DNA of 64,000 nt, taken from Gemmatimonadota bacterium (lineage in GTDB: Bacteria; Latescibacterota; UBA2968; GCA-2709665). Position 1 is the stretch's first letter; each line of letters begins with the position of its first letter. The notes below the pieces were generated by a model. It worked only from the letters and a program-made list of their open reading frames with translations. It made no database searches and was not told the origin of the DNA. Position numbers and translations under genes: made by a program. This document shows, piece by piece, positions 26,938-35,385 of the stretch. Location of the stretch: contig JAPPNU010000062.1 of assembly GCA_028873695.1 (NCBI GenBank), forward strand, positions 193,057-257,056. The letters are read 5' to 3'.

Positions 26938-27945
26938 ATGTCAAGACCCGAAGTGATTCTTTCCGGATTTGCGGATGAGGGTCCGGTAAGCAAACGGGCC
27001 GAAGAGCAGTTGACGATGATGTCCGCGCTCGGACTTTCCTATTACACGATCCGGTTCATCGATCTCGGCAACGGCGTGAAAAACGTCATGGAACTGACGG
27101 ACGAGGAGGTTCAACGGCTCCAGGACCTGCACGGCGCGTTTCAGATCAACGTGTCGAGCGTGGGATCTCCCCTCGGCAAGGTCAAGCTCGTGGACAAGGA
27201 CGACGGCACACAGAACCGGTACGTCCCATTTGAATCCTATCTGAAGAACGACGTTCAGCGGGCCATCGATCTGGCGCACGCCTTCAACACCAAACTGCTC
27301 CGCGGGTTCAGCTATTACCATCCACACGGGCAGGATCCATGGCCGTACCTGGACCAGGCCGCCGATCAACTCGGACAGATTGTCGAAACGTGCGCATCGG
27401 CGGGGGTGGTCTACGGCATGGAGGTTGAGGCCGATCTGATCGGCGGGGACGGGGACACATTGATCGCATTGAACGAAAAAATCAACAGTCCCTATGTGTG
27501 CATCATTCCGGACGTGGGCAACATGGAGTCCGGCGGTCACAGCCCGGACAGCGCGTACGAGCACTACGTCAAGATGAAGCCCGGCGTGGGATGGATACAC
27601 ATCAAGGGCTTCAACAATCCGTCGAATCAGGCCATGCTGGATGCGGCCGGGGAGCGGGGGTTGACGCGGTTCATCCCCGTGGACCGGGGCGATTCCGGAC
27701 ACGAGCAGGTGCTGCGGGACTTCCGGACGCTGGTGCCCGAAATTCAGGAGCGGCTGTCACCGCTGGGTGTGCCGGGCGTATTCGTGGACCTGGAGCCCCA
27801 CGTGAAGGGCGGCGGCCAGTTTGGCGGCGTAAGCGGGGTGGACGGGTTCGGCGTGGCCTTTCGAAGTCTCTGCCGCCTTCTGGATTACCTGGAGTACGAC
27901 TATCGTCTGACGGGCTACGAAGATATCTCCAATCCCGCGTCGTAA
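26938..27945 (+). CDS. Sugar phosphate isomerase/epimerase (xylose isomerase-like TIM barrel)
   Basis: A 335-residue TIM-barrel protein of the AP_endonuc_2 superfamily. The start at 26938 has GAGGTG 8 bases upstream; the frame runs 40 codons further but lacks a signal. Visible strands with metal-binding-type acids: VYGMEVEADLIGGDGD, YVCIIPDVGNM and GWIHIKGFNN (Glu, Asp, His positions typical of the family). Proteins like this epimerise keto sugars or polyols. A strong terminator follows. The neighbours downstream, two Gfo/Idh/MocA proteins and HAD phosphatases, suggest sugar or inositol-like catabolism. Confidence 0.85.
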   Translation: MSRPEVILSGFADEGPVSKRAEEQLTMMSALGLSYYTIRFIDLGNGVKNVMELTDEEVQRLQDLHGAFQINVSSVGSPLGKVKLVDKDDGTQNRYVPFESYLKNDVQRAIDLAHAFNTKLLRGFSYYHPHGQDPWPYLDQAADQLGQIVETCASAGVVYGMEVEADLIGGDGDTLIALNEKINSPYVCIIPDVGNMESGGHSPDSAYEHYVKMKPGVGWIHIKGFNNPSNQAMLDAAGERGLTRFIPVDRGDSGHEQVLRDFRTLVPEIQERLSPLGVPGVFVDLEPHVKGGGQFGGVSGVDGFGVAFRSLCRLLDYLEYDYRLTGYEDISNPAS

Positions 27946-27964
27946 GCCGTCGCGGGCACAAAAC

Positions 27965-27998
27965 GCCAGGGGTGCGCGCCTCGCCCCCTGGCCTTTTT
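27965..27998 (+). terminator. Terminator after the sugar isomerase
   Basis: Perfect 8-bp stem GCCAGGGG/CCCCTGGC with a 12-base loop and a CTTTTT tail, 19 bases after the stop codon. Confidence 0.85.
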
Positions 27999-28019
27999 GC
28001 TTTTCGGTCCGAGGTCTCA

Positions 28020-30305
28020 GTGGCAGTATCCTCACTTCCGCCGGAATCCAACAGGGTCACCTTCGCCCGGAGTCTGGGTTGCTTCGACGCATCGATGATC
28101 GGCATCGGCGCGATGATCGGCGCGGGGATCTTCGTGCTGACCGGAATTGCAGCGGGAGAGGCAGGGCCGGCGTCGATTCTGGCATTTGCGCTCAACGGCC
28201 TGGTCACCCTGATGACGGCGTTCTGTTATGCCGAACTCGCGTCGGCCATTCCCGAGGCCGGCGGCGGATATTCGTTCGTAAAGAAGGCTTTTCCCGGGCC
28301 GGTGGGGTTCCTGTCGGGATGGATGCTCTGGTTCGCCTATACAGTGGCGTGCAGTCTCTACGCGCTGGGATTTGCCGGATACTTCTGGGAGTTCTTCCAC
28401 AAATACCTGCCCGAAGTCAGTCATACCATTCAGGCGACCGCCGGCGTTCAGCCGTCGGTTGCGCTGGTGACGGTGATCGTCAGCTGCGTCTTCGTCTGGC
28501 TGAACGTGCGCGGCACTGAGGTCACGGGCAAGGCGGAGAACGTGATCACCATCTCCAAGATTCTCGTGCTCCTGGTTTTCGTCTGGTTCGGTCTGGCGCA
28601 TATCTTCGCCACGCCCGCACAGGCGGCGAAGAGCTTCTCCCCGTTCTTCCCGAAGGGACTGGGGGGTGTACTGGTGGCCATGGGGCTGACGTTTATCGCT
28701 TTTGAAGGGTACGATCTGATTGCGACCGTGGCCGAGGAAATCAAACAGCCCGAGATCAATATTCCGAAGGCCACGTTCATTTCCCTGGGCGTGACCGTGG
28801 TCGTCTATCTGCTCATCGTCTTTGTGTCGCTGGGCGCCGTCCAGCCGGAGGACACCACGTCGTGGGAATTTCTGGGTCGATATCAGGAAACCGCGATTGT
28901 GAAGGCGGCAGACAGTTTCATGCCGGCGTTCGGCGTGGCAACCATCGTCTTCGGCGGACTTCTGTCCACCATGTCCGCGCTGAACGCGACCGTACTGGCA
29001 TCCAGCCGCGTGGCCTTCTCCATGGGCAGGGACCGGTGGCTGCCGGCGGGAATGGCCTCGATTCACTCGGACAGACGGACCCCGCATATTGCGATTCTGG
29101 TCACCGGTGCCATCCTGACGGGCATCGCGCTGCTCCTGCCCATCCACGTCGTCGGGTCCGCGGCCAGCCTGATGTTCCTGCTTACATTTACGCTCGTGAA
29201 CCTGTCGCTGCTCGTCCTGCGGCGCCGGGCGCCGGAAATCGAGCGCCGGTACAGGGTGCCGCTGTTTCCGTGGCTTCCGCTGCTTGGCGCGGCTTCGAAC
29301 ATGCTCCTGGCGATCTACCAGTTTCGTTTCGATCCCATGGCCTGGTACGTCGCCCTGGCGTGGATCCTGGCCGGGTTCTTCGCGTATACCATCCATTTCC
29401 GGAAGGAATCGGGCCAGGCCGAACCCCACGTGCTGGACGCCCTTCCTCTCGAGACCGCCCGCGCGCCGTACCGGGTCCTGGTGCCCGTGGCCAATCCGGG
29501 TACGATCGAGTCGCTTCTGGATATCTCCATACCCATCGTAAAGGCGAGGAAAGGCGACCTGATCGTGAATACCACCGTGGAGGTCCCGATTCAGCTGCCC
29601 ATCCAGGAGGGCATGAAGTATATCAACCACCGGATGCCCCTCCTGCGTACGGCCCAGGCCCACGCGCAGAAGCAGAATCTGCGCATGGTATCGGACATCC
29701 GCGTAGCCCACCGCGTGGACGAAGGCATTCTCTCGGCGGTCTCGGATGAGCACGCGGACCTCCTGGTGATCGGATGGAAGGGATTTACCACCACGCGCGA
29801 ACGGATATTCGGAGAGGTGCTCGACAGGGTGGTGAACCGGGCCACCGCCGACGTGGCGGTGGTCAAGCTGCAGGACGAGGCCAGATTCGATCGCATCCTG
29901 CTTCCCACGGCCGGGGGACCCCATACCCGGTTCGCCGTTGCGTTGCTCGAACCGATCGTCGCGGCTTACGGTTCCCGCGTGACGGCCTGTTACGTGATCC
30001 CCGAAGACGCGGACGCGGAGCGGGAAGAGGAGGCGATGGGGTGGATGCGGCAGACGCTGCGAAACGCGGACCTGGGCGAGGTGGAATGCCGTGCGATCCG
30101 TTCCCGGTCCGTGCCGGCGGGCATCGTCAGGGCAGGCGCGGATTTCGATCTGATCGTGATGGGCGCTGCCGATACCGGTCTGTTCCAGCAGCTTCTGTTC
30201 GGCGAGGTGCCGGACCGGGTGGGACGCTTCGCCAAGACGTCGGTGATGCTGGTCAAACAGCGAGAAGGCCGCGGCAAGGCGTGGCTGCGGCGATTGATGA
30301 GTTGA
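28020..30305 (+). CDS. APC amino-acid permease fused to two universal stress protein domains
   Basis: A 761-residue inner-membrane transporter; the GTG at 28020 follows GAGG and directly precedes the family N-terminus. Residues 15-465 hold about twelve helices of the amino-acid/polyamine/organocation superfamily, beginning MIGIGAMIGAGIFVLTGIA. Residues 475-761 contain two UspA-like alpha/beta domains: YRVLVPVANPGTIESLL with HADLLVIGWKG, and DRILLPTAGGPHTRFAV with FDLIVMGAADTG. UspA domains bind ATP or AMP and are thought to tune such permeases. A terminator lies just before it, so it has its own promoter or reads from a start in the short gap. Confidence 0.92.
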   Translation: MAVSSLPPESNRVTFARSLGCFDASMIGIGAMIGAGIFVLTGIAAGEAGPASILAFALNGLVTLMTAFCYAELASAIPEAGGGYSFVKKAFPGPVGFLSGWMLWFAYTVACSLYALGFAGYFWEFFHKYLPEVSHTIQATAGVQPSVALVTVIVSCVFVWLNVRGTEVTGKAENVITISKILVLLVFVWFGLAHIFATPAQAAKSFSPFFPKGLGGVLVAMGLTFIAFEGYDLIATVAEEIKQPEINIPKATFISLGVTVVVYLLIVFVSLGAVQPEDTTSWEFLGRYQETAIVKAADSFMPAFGVATIVFGGLLSTMSALNATVLASSRVAFSMGRDRWLPAGMASIHSDRRTPHIAILVTGAILTGIALLLPIHVVGSAASLMFLLTFTLVNLSLLVLRRRAPEIERRYRVPLFPWLPLLGAASNMLLAIYQFRFDPMAWYVALAWILAGFFAYTIHFRKESGQAEPHVLDALPLETARAPYRVLVPVANPGTIESLLDISIPIVKARKGDLIVNTTVEVPIQLPIQEGMKYINHRMPLLRTAQAHAQKQNLRMVSDIRVAHRVDEGILSAVSDEHADLLVIGWKGFTTTRERIFGEVLDRVVNRATADVAVVKLQDEARFDRILLPTAGGPHTRFAVALLEPIVAAYGSRVTACYVIPEDADAEREEEAMGWMRQTLRNADLGEVECRAIRSRSVPAGIVRAGADFDLIVMGAADTGLFQQLLFGEVPDRVGRFAKTSVMLVKQREGRGKAWLRRLMS

Positions 30306-30363
30306 CGTCATACGAATCCTGAGATTACCGGCTTTGTGAAGTCGCAGATTCCGAGGAGGGATT

Positions 30364-31638
30364 ATGTTGAACGGTGGTGCGGTCACCCTGGACATTACGC
30401 CGCCGCTGGGAACCCGGATTCCCGGGCTGTTTCACGAGCGCCGGGCGGAGGGCGTCCACGATCCGCTGAACGTACGAAGCTTCGTTCTGGAGCGCGACGG
30501 TGCGGGAATCGCGATTGCCGTCTGCGATCTCATTGGCGTTGCCCGCGCATACCTCGACCGTGCAAAAGCCCGTATCGCCGAATCCACCGGTCTGGCGCCC
30601 GAACGCGTGCTGATCTGCTGTACCCATACCCACTCCGGTGCCCAGACGGGAGATGACGCATATACGGCGTTCCTGGTCGAACGGATTGCGGATTCCGTGC
30701 GCATGGCCTGGGACGGACGCGACGCGGTGGCCGCGGGCTGGGGGCGCGCGGAAGAAGCCCGGCCGGTATTCAACCGGCGGTTCCATATGGCCGACGGCAC
30801 GGTGCGGACCAATCCCGGTACCGGCAATCCCGACGTGGTGAGGGCCGCCGGACCCGTTGATCCGGACGTGGGCGTACTCTGCATACAGAAGCCGGACGGC
30901 GCGCCCGTGGGTCTGTTGTGCAACTACGCGCTGCACTACGTGGGCGGAGGTGACCACGAGCGGGAGATCTCCGCGGACTATTTCGGGCATTTTTCCGGTC
31001 TTATTCAGCGAATGCGAGGCGACCGGTTTACGGCGGCGCTTTCGAACGGCGCTTCCGGCGACATCAACAACCACGACGTGATTGGGGGAAGCCGTAGCGC
31101 GAATGACAGGCACCAGCATTCTGAGCGCGTCGCCGCTCTGGTGGCGGCTCAGGCGCTCTGGGCATGGAACGGGATGGAATTTGACAACGACCTGCTTCCG
31201 GGCGGCGAAATCGTCGAAGTCACGCTGCAGCGAAAGGCCCGCCCTTCGCCGGCCGACGTCGCTCAGGCACGGGAAATCAATGAACAGGGACGCGGGACGA
31301 TGGCGGATCGGGCGTTCGCCCGTCGCATTCTGCGCCGGATGGCGGACGTGCCCGAGGAGACGCGCACATGGGTGCAGGCGCTTCGGATTGGAGACCTGGC
31401 CCTGGTGGGGGTACCTGGAGAACTGCTGGTCAGGCTCGGGCTGGAAATCAAGCGTCGGTCTCCGTTCGGGCAGACGATGGTACTGGAACTGGCGAACGAC
31501 AGTGTGGGATATCTGCCGGACGAACAGGCCTATAAGGAAGGTGGCTACGAACCCGAAGCGGCCCTGTACAGGCCGGGATCCGGCGAACGGATTGTGGAGG
31601 CGGCCGTTGACTTGCTGGACCGGCTGTATCGGGCGTAG
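30364..31638 (+). CDS. Neutral/alkaline ceramidase-like protein
   Basis: A 424-residue protein resembling the N-terminal catalytic domain of neutral/alkaline non-lysosomal ceramidase. Metal-site features are CCTHTHSGAQTGD (about residue 80-92) and CNYALHYVGGG with its His. True ceramidases have about 650 residues and a further C-terminal Ig-like domain, missing here. No signal peptide is seen, so this version should be cytoplasmic. GAGGAGG lies before the ATG. Such short homologues are frequent in Planctomycetota and Latescibacterota genomes, where their substrate is unknown; an amidase on a sugar or lipid amide is a fair guess. Confidence 0.8.
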   Translation: MLNGGAVTLDITPPLGTRIPGLFHERRAEGVHDPLNVRSFVLERDGAGIAIAVCDLIGVARAYLDRAKARIAESTGLAPERVLICCTHTHSGAQTGDDAYTAFLVERIADSVRMAWDGRDAVAAGWGRAEEARPVFNRRFHMADGTVRTNPGTGNPDVVRAAGPVDPDVGVLCIQKPDGAPVGLLCNYALHYVGGGDHEREISADYFGHFSGLIQRMRGDRFTAALSNGASGDINNHDVIGGSRSANDRHQHSERVAALVAAQALWAWNGMEFDNDLLPGGEIVEVTLQRKARPSPADVAQAREINEQGRGTMADRAFARRILRRMADVPEETRTWVQALRIGDLALVGVPGELLVRLGLEIKRRSPFGQTMVLELANDSVGYLPDEQAYKEGGYEPEAALYRPGSGERIVEAAVDLLDRLYRA

Positions 31639-31660
31639 ACCGGTGTGGCCGGCGTCCCCG

Positions 31661-31682
31661 GGAGCGAGGGCAGGATGCCTCG
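31661..31682. repeat. Palindromic repeat, GGAGCGAGGGCA family, truncated copy 2
   Basis: Left arm GGAGCGAGGGCA and loop GGA are intact, but the right arm is shortened to TGCCTCG, so the hairpin is lost. Confidence 0.75.
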
Positions 31683-31785
31683 ACGGCTGATTCGAGAGGC
31701 TCTGGCGCCGTTAATTTCGATACGATATCGGATACAGAGGAAACCGTAATTCCCTGATTCGGGTATTGATGGGTTCCAGGAAGTT

Positions 31786-31808
31786 CGAGGGCAGGATGCC
31801 CTCGCTCC
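31786..31808. repeat. Palindromic repeat, GGAGCGAGGGCA family, copy 3
   Basis: Arms CGAGGGCA and TGCCCTCG around GGA; the right side continues CTCC as in copy 1 while the left side diverges. Confidence 0.75.
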
Positions 31809-31839
31809 GGTTTCGGATTGAGGATAATCCCGACCACGG

Positions 31840-32205
31840 ATTTTTCGTAGTTTGGTTTTTCGTATTTTCGTATTCTGGTAGTCTCGTCTTTTCGCCTTTC
31901 GTCTGTTCGTAGTCTCGCAGTCTCGTCTATCTGCATTCGCGTCTCTTCGTTTATTCGCGTTTATTCGCGTTATTCGTGGTTTCGCTTTTAGTCGGTTCGT
32001 TTTTCGCCTTTCGTATTTTTGCATTCTCGTAGTCTCGCAGTTTCGTAGTCTCGTCTTTTCATAGTTTCGTCTTTTCGTATTCTCGTTTGTTCGTAGTCTC
32101 GTATTCTCGTAGTCTCGTCTTTTCGCCTTTCGTCTTTTCGCCTTTCGTCTTTTCGTCTTTTCGTATTCTCGTATTCTCGTATTCTCGTCTTTTCGTAGTG
32201 TCTGA
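31840..32205. repeat. Low-complexity T/C-rich tract of TTTTCGTAGTCTCG-like units
   Basis: About 365 bases built from short variable units such as TTTTCGTATT, CTCGTAGTCTCG and TTTTCGCCTTTCG. Units are 5-15 bases long and irregular, with nearly all purines on the opposite strand apart from the recurring CG. There is no fixed spacer, so it is not CRISPR. It ends 30 bases before the next start codon. Confidence 0.85.
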
Positions 32206-32238
32206 TTTTATTTACCAGTTCGCTTCCAGGGAGGAGAA

Positions 32239-33282
32239 ATGTCGGAAAAGATTCGTATCGGAATTATCGGGGCCGGCGGCATTTTCCGGAGCCGTCACTT
32301 TCCGGGGCTGGCGAAGATCGGAGACGCGGAGGTGGTTGCCATCTGCAACCGGAGCGAAGAGAGCGCCGGCGCCATCGCGCGCGAATTCGGCCTGTCGCCG
32401 AGACTGATGTCGGATCCGCACGCGTTGATTTCGAGCGAGGACGTGGACGCCGTGATGATCGGCACCTGGCCGTACCGCCACTGCGAGTACGTGCTGGCCT
32501 CCCTGGACGCCGGAAAGCACGTCTTCGTGCAGGCTCGGATGGCGATGAACCTGCGCGAAGCAAGGGCCATGTACGCCAGGGCGCGGGAGACGGGGCTCGT
32601 CACGCAGATCTGCCCGTCGCCGATGGCGATGAAGGGCGACTGGTTCATCCAGCGGCTGATCCGGGAGGGATATCTGGGAGACATCTACCACGTCTATACC
32701 CGGTCGTTCAGCGGCGACAACTGCGATCCGGATCAACCGCTGCACTGGCGGCAGATCGACCGGTATTCCGGTTTGAACGCGCTGAACATGGGCATCCTGG
32801 TGGAGATCGTGCAGCGCTGGGCCGGCCAGATGAAGTCGATATCGGCGCACGCGGAGACGTTCATCAGGACGCGTCCGCTGGACGACGGGAATGGGACGGG
32901 ACCGGTGGAACGCCCCGACGCGGTTCACATCGTGGGGCAGATGGAGAACGGCGCGCAGGCCGCGTTTCTGTTTTCCTCCGTGGCGCGGTTCGGCACAGAC
33001 CCGCAGGTGGAGCTCTACGGCAGCCAGGGGACCCTGATCTACAAGCTGGAGAGCGATACCATACTGGGTGCGCAGGCCGGCGATAGCGGACTGTCCGAAT
33101 TCGCCATTCCGGACGACGAAGCGCGTGAATGGACCGTGGAACAGGATTTCGTGAGCGCGATCCGGGGGGGCCCTCCCGGAGATACGACCTTTGAGGCTGG
33201 CCTGAAGTACATGGCGTTTACCGAGGCGGTCTTCCGATCGGTGGAACGGGGCGGCGTGGTGCACCTGCCCCTGGTGGACTGA
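32239..33282 (+). CDS. Gfo/Idh/MocA-family protein lacking the EKP lysine
   Basis: A 347-residue protein with an N-terminal NAD(P)-binding Rossmann fold (IRIGIIGAGGIFRSRH) and the family's C-terminal alpha/beta domain. At the place of the usual EKP motif it reads VFVQARMAMN, so the catalytic-type lysine is absent. This variant is known among uncharacterised family members and may mean a different reaction. GGGAGGAG precedes the ATG. The gene is followed after 26 bases by a second Gfo/Idh/MocA gene with a normal EKP, and the pair may work on one sugar or polyol. Confidence 0.87.
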   Translation: MSEKIRIGIIGAGGIFRSRHFPGLAKIGDAEVVAICNRSEESAGAIAREFGLSPRLMSDPHALISSEDVDAVMIGTWPYRHCEYVLASLDAGKHVFVQARMAMNLREARAMYARARETGLVTQICPSPMAMKGDWFIQRLIREGYLGDIYHVYTRSFSGDNCDPDQPLHWRQIDRYSGLNALNMGILVEIVQRWAGQMKSISAHAETFIRTRPLDDGNGTGPVERPDAVHIVGQMENGAQAAFLFSSVARFGTDPQVELYGSQGTLIYKLESDTILGAQAGDSGLSEFAIPDDEAREWTVEQDFVSAIRGGPPGDTTFEAGLKYMAFTEAVFRSVERGGVVHLPLVD

Positions 33283-33308
33283 ACGCATCATCAGAAAGGA
33301 CCGTTTTC

Positions 33309-34325
33309 GTGGCGGCTGAATACCGAATTGCAGTTGTGGGTACCGGGTATATCGGCCTGGAGCATATCCGGGCGATTGCGGCCCATCCGGGGGCGAGGCT
33401 GCGCGCCATCTGCGGGTCGGCGCGCAGTGAGGGTCGACTTGAGGAGATGAAGGGCGAATACGGCGCCGAGCGGGCGACCACGGACTACGAAGAGATTGTC
33501 GCGGACGAGGCGGTCGACGTGGTCTATCTCTGCACGCCCAACCGGCTGCACGCCGCCGAGGCCGTTACCGCGCTCGAGGCCGGCAAGCACGTGTTCTGCG
33601 AAAAGCCTATGGCGACCACGTTGCAGGACTGCCGCCGCATGGTTGCCGCGGTGGAAGGTTCGGGTCGGCAGCTGATGGTGGGGCACGGCGCGCGTTTCAG
33701 GCAGTTGCACCGGGCCGTGAAGGACCTGTTCGATTCGGGCAAACTCGGCGAGGCATGTTTCTGCGAGTCGGACTACGTCCATTCGCTGGAGCCGTTCCTG
33801 GCGGGCCCGGGTCACCAGTGGTGGCGGCACCGGGACGAGGGTCAGTTCGCGGTGATCGGCGGGGCGTGTCACCCGCTGGACCTGATGCGCTGGATCGTGG
33901 GAGAAATGGAGGAGGTGTCGGCATACGGCGTTACGAAGGTCCTGCACGACGTGGACTGGCACGATACGGTGATCGCTTCGCTGAAATTCAGGAACGGCGC
34001 GGTGGGAAAGTGCCTGGTGTCCGTTGGGGCGCCGCGGCCCTATTCGATGACGTTCAATCTCTATGGCACCGAGGGGACGGTAGAGGAGAACCGGCTCTAC
34101 TTGAGGGAGTTCGGAGAGATAGAGGAATTCGCGGAGATCCCGTTTCCCGTGCTGGGAGAGGTGCACGCCTGCGCCGAGGAATTGTCGCATTTCCTGCACT
34201 GCCTGGATACGGGCGAGACGCCGATGATCGACGTGAAGGACGGCGCCCGGACGATGGCGGCGTGTCTCGCGGTCGCGGAATCGATCGAAACGGGCAGACC
34301 AGCGAAGGTCGTGACGGAGTTCTGA
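33309..34325 (+). CDS. Gfo/Idh/MocA-family oxidoreductase
   Basis: A 338-residue NAD(P)-dependent oxidoreductase; GTG start with AAAGGA upstream. The Rossmann motif is VVGTGYIGLEHIRAI and the conserved VFCEKPMATT is present (Lys of EKP about residue 99). GGACHPLDLMRWIVG matches the substrate-domain GGTxxHxxDL motif. It likely oxidises a hydroxyl of a sugar, polyol or inositol. It is in line with the preceding family member and the HAD phosphatase that starts 35 bases later, suggesting one operon. Confidence 0.9.
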   Translation: MAAEYRIAVVGTGYIGLEHIRAIAAHPGARLRAICGSARSEGRLEEMKGEYGAERATTDYEEIVADEAVDVVYLCTPNRLHAAEAVTALEAGKHVFCEKPMATTLQDCRRMVAAVEGSGRQLMVGHGARFRQLHRAVKDLFDSGKLGEACFCESDYVHSLEPFLAGPGHQWWRHRDEGQFAVIGGACHPLDLMRWIVGEMEEVSAYGVTKVLHDVDWHDTVIASLKFRNGAVGKCLVSVGAPRPYSMTFNLYGTEGTVEENRLYLREFGEIEEFAEIPFPVLGEVHACAEELSHFLHCLDTGETPMIDVKDGARTMAACLAVAESIETGRPAKVVTEF

Positions 34326-34360
34326 AGGGGGTATCGGCGTGTCGTTGAAGGTTCTGCAGC

Positions 34361-35218
34361 ATGGGTGAGGTGCGGCTCGTGGCGTTCGATCTGGACGGTA
34401 CGCTGCTCGACGACAGGGGCCGGATGTCAGTCGCGTCCGTCGAGGCGCTCCGGAGGCTGAAGAGAGCCGGAATCGGGATGGCGTCGATCAGCGGCCGGAA
34501 CGTGGGGAAGAGCCTGGCGCCGTTTCCCCCGGATATCCGGCCGGTCCTGAGTGTCGGAAGCTACAATGGCGCGATGGTGCTGGGAGCCGGCGCGGATAAC
34601 GAGCGGCCGTTGCTGCGCGAACAGCGATTGCCGGCGGATGGCTTTCTCGATCTTGTTGATTTTGTCGGCAATAGTGGGGTGAACTTCATCTATTGCCGGT
34701 GCGAGACTGATCGGACCGGCCTCAGCGAGGCTTATCTAACGGACGAAGAGACCGGATGGATCCGAAATCTCGTGCGGATGACGGGCGTAGATATCGTGCT
34801 GGAGCCTGATCTGTTGGCCAGGGCGCGAGATCTGGTTCCCCCGCCGAAGATGATTCTGCTGCCCGGTCCCGACCGACGGGAGGATGTGTTCGAAAAAATG
34901 CGTGCGGCGTTCGGGCGGCAGTTCTACATTGCCCGTACGGGTGACGACCGGATCGAGATCATGCATCCGGAGGTGAACAAGGCGGTTGCATTGCGGGAGA
35001 TCTGCGACGCGCGCGGTGTTTCACTTTCTCAGGCGCTCGCGATTGGCGACGGGGACAACGATCTTCCGATGCTCGCGGCGGCGGGAATCGGCGTGCTGAT
35101 GGGAAACGCGGACAGCCTGACCCGGAATTCCGCCGCCGGGGCCGGCCTGCGGACGTGCGAGCCGCTGGAGGATGACGGGTTCTCGAAGACGGTGGCGAGA
35201 TACGTGCCGGACTGTTAG
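34361..35218 (+). CDS. HAD-family (Cof type) phosphatase
   Basis: A 285-residue phosphatase with motif I AFDLDGTLLDDRG near the start, SISGRN in motif II and AIGDGDNDLPMLAAAG in motif IV. It resembles the HAD protein at 23649 but is only distantly related. Its last codons run into the flank of a miniature element: the TAG stop is part of the TTAG that borders the element at 35219. The original end may therefore have been altered slightly by the insertion. Probable substrate is a sugar phosphate made by the neighbouring genes. Confidence 0.9.
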   Translation: MGEVRLVAFDLDGTLLDDRGRMSVASVEALRRLKRAGIGMASISGRNVGKSLAPFPPDIRPVLSVGSYNGAMVLGAGADNERPLLREQRLPADGFLDLVDFVGNSGVNFIYCRCETDRTGLSEAYLTDEETGWIRNLVRMTGVDIVLEPDLLARARDLVPPPKMILLPGPDRREDVFEKMRAAFGRQFYIARTGDDRIEIMHPEVNKAVALREICDARGVSLSQALAIGDGDNDLPMLAAAGIGVLMGNADSLTRNSAAGAGLRTCEPLEDDGFSKTVARYVPDC

Positions 35219-35377
35219 CAGCCCGTTGAAAAAGTCCATCCGGACTGCGGCCGGCCCCTGCGGTCGAATACCGCGTTGCGCTCCCTCGCCGAATCGAGGG
35301 ATGGGACTCGGTCGCGCGCCTTGTCTTCGACCACATTGGCTCGGCCTCGCCTGCAGAGCGACTTTCTCAACGGACTG
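35219..35377. mobile_element. Miniature inverted-repeat element, copy 2
   Basis: A 159-bp element bounded by CAGCCCGTTGAAAAAGTC and, on the other end, the complement of CAGTCCGTTGAGAAAGTC. It is flanked by TTAG direct repeats (35215-35218 and 35378-35381). The interior is almost the same as copy 1 at 21944-22103 in reverse orientation. No coding capacity for a transposase. Confidence 0.88.
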
Positions 35378-35385
35378 TTAGCGTC

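Larger units (their letters stand above)
31639..32238. other. Repeat-filled intergenic region
   Basis: 600 bases without a gene. It contains two copies of the GGAGCGAGGGCA palindrome (31661-31682 truncated, 31786-31804) and then a low-complexity T-rich tract (31840-32205). Open frames on the minus strand through this tract give Arg/Lys-rich peptides and are artefacts. Confidence 0.7.

Noticed and set aside
27498..28019. Longer N-terminus for the permease
   Set aside because: That part is a shadow of the isomerase gene and crosses its terminator; the GTG at 28020 begins the family sequence.
28032..30395. 787-codon antisense frame opposite the permease
   Set aside because: Rich in His, Arg, Gln and Pro with no domain; an antisense shadow of a GC-rich gene whose own domains are clear.
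31840..32205. CRISPR-like array
   Set aside because: Units are short and irregular, and no conserved repeat of 23-40 bases with unique spacers exists; no cas genes.
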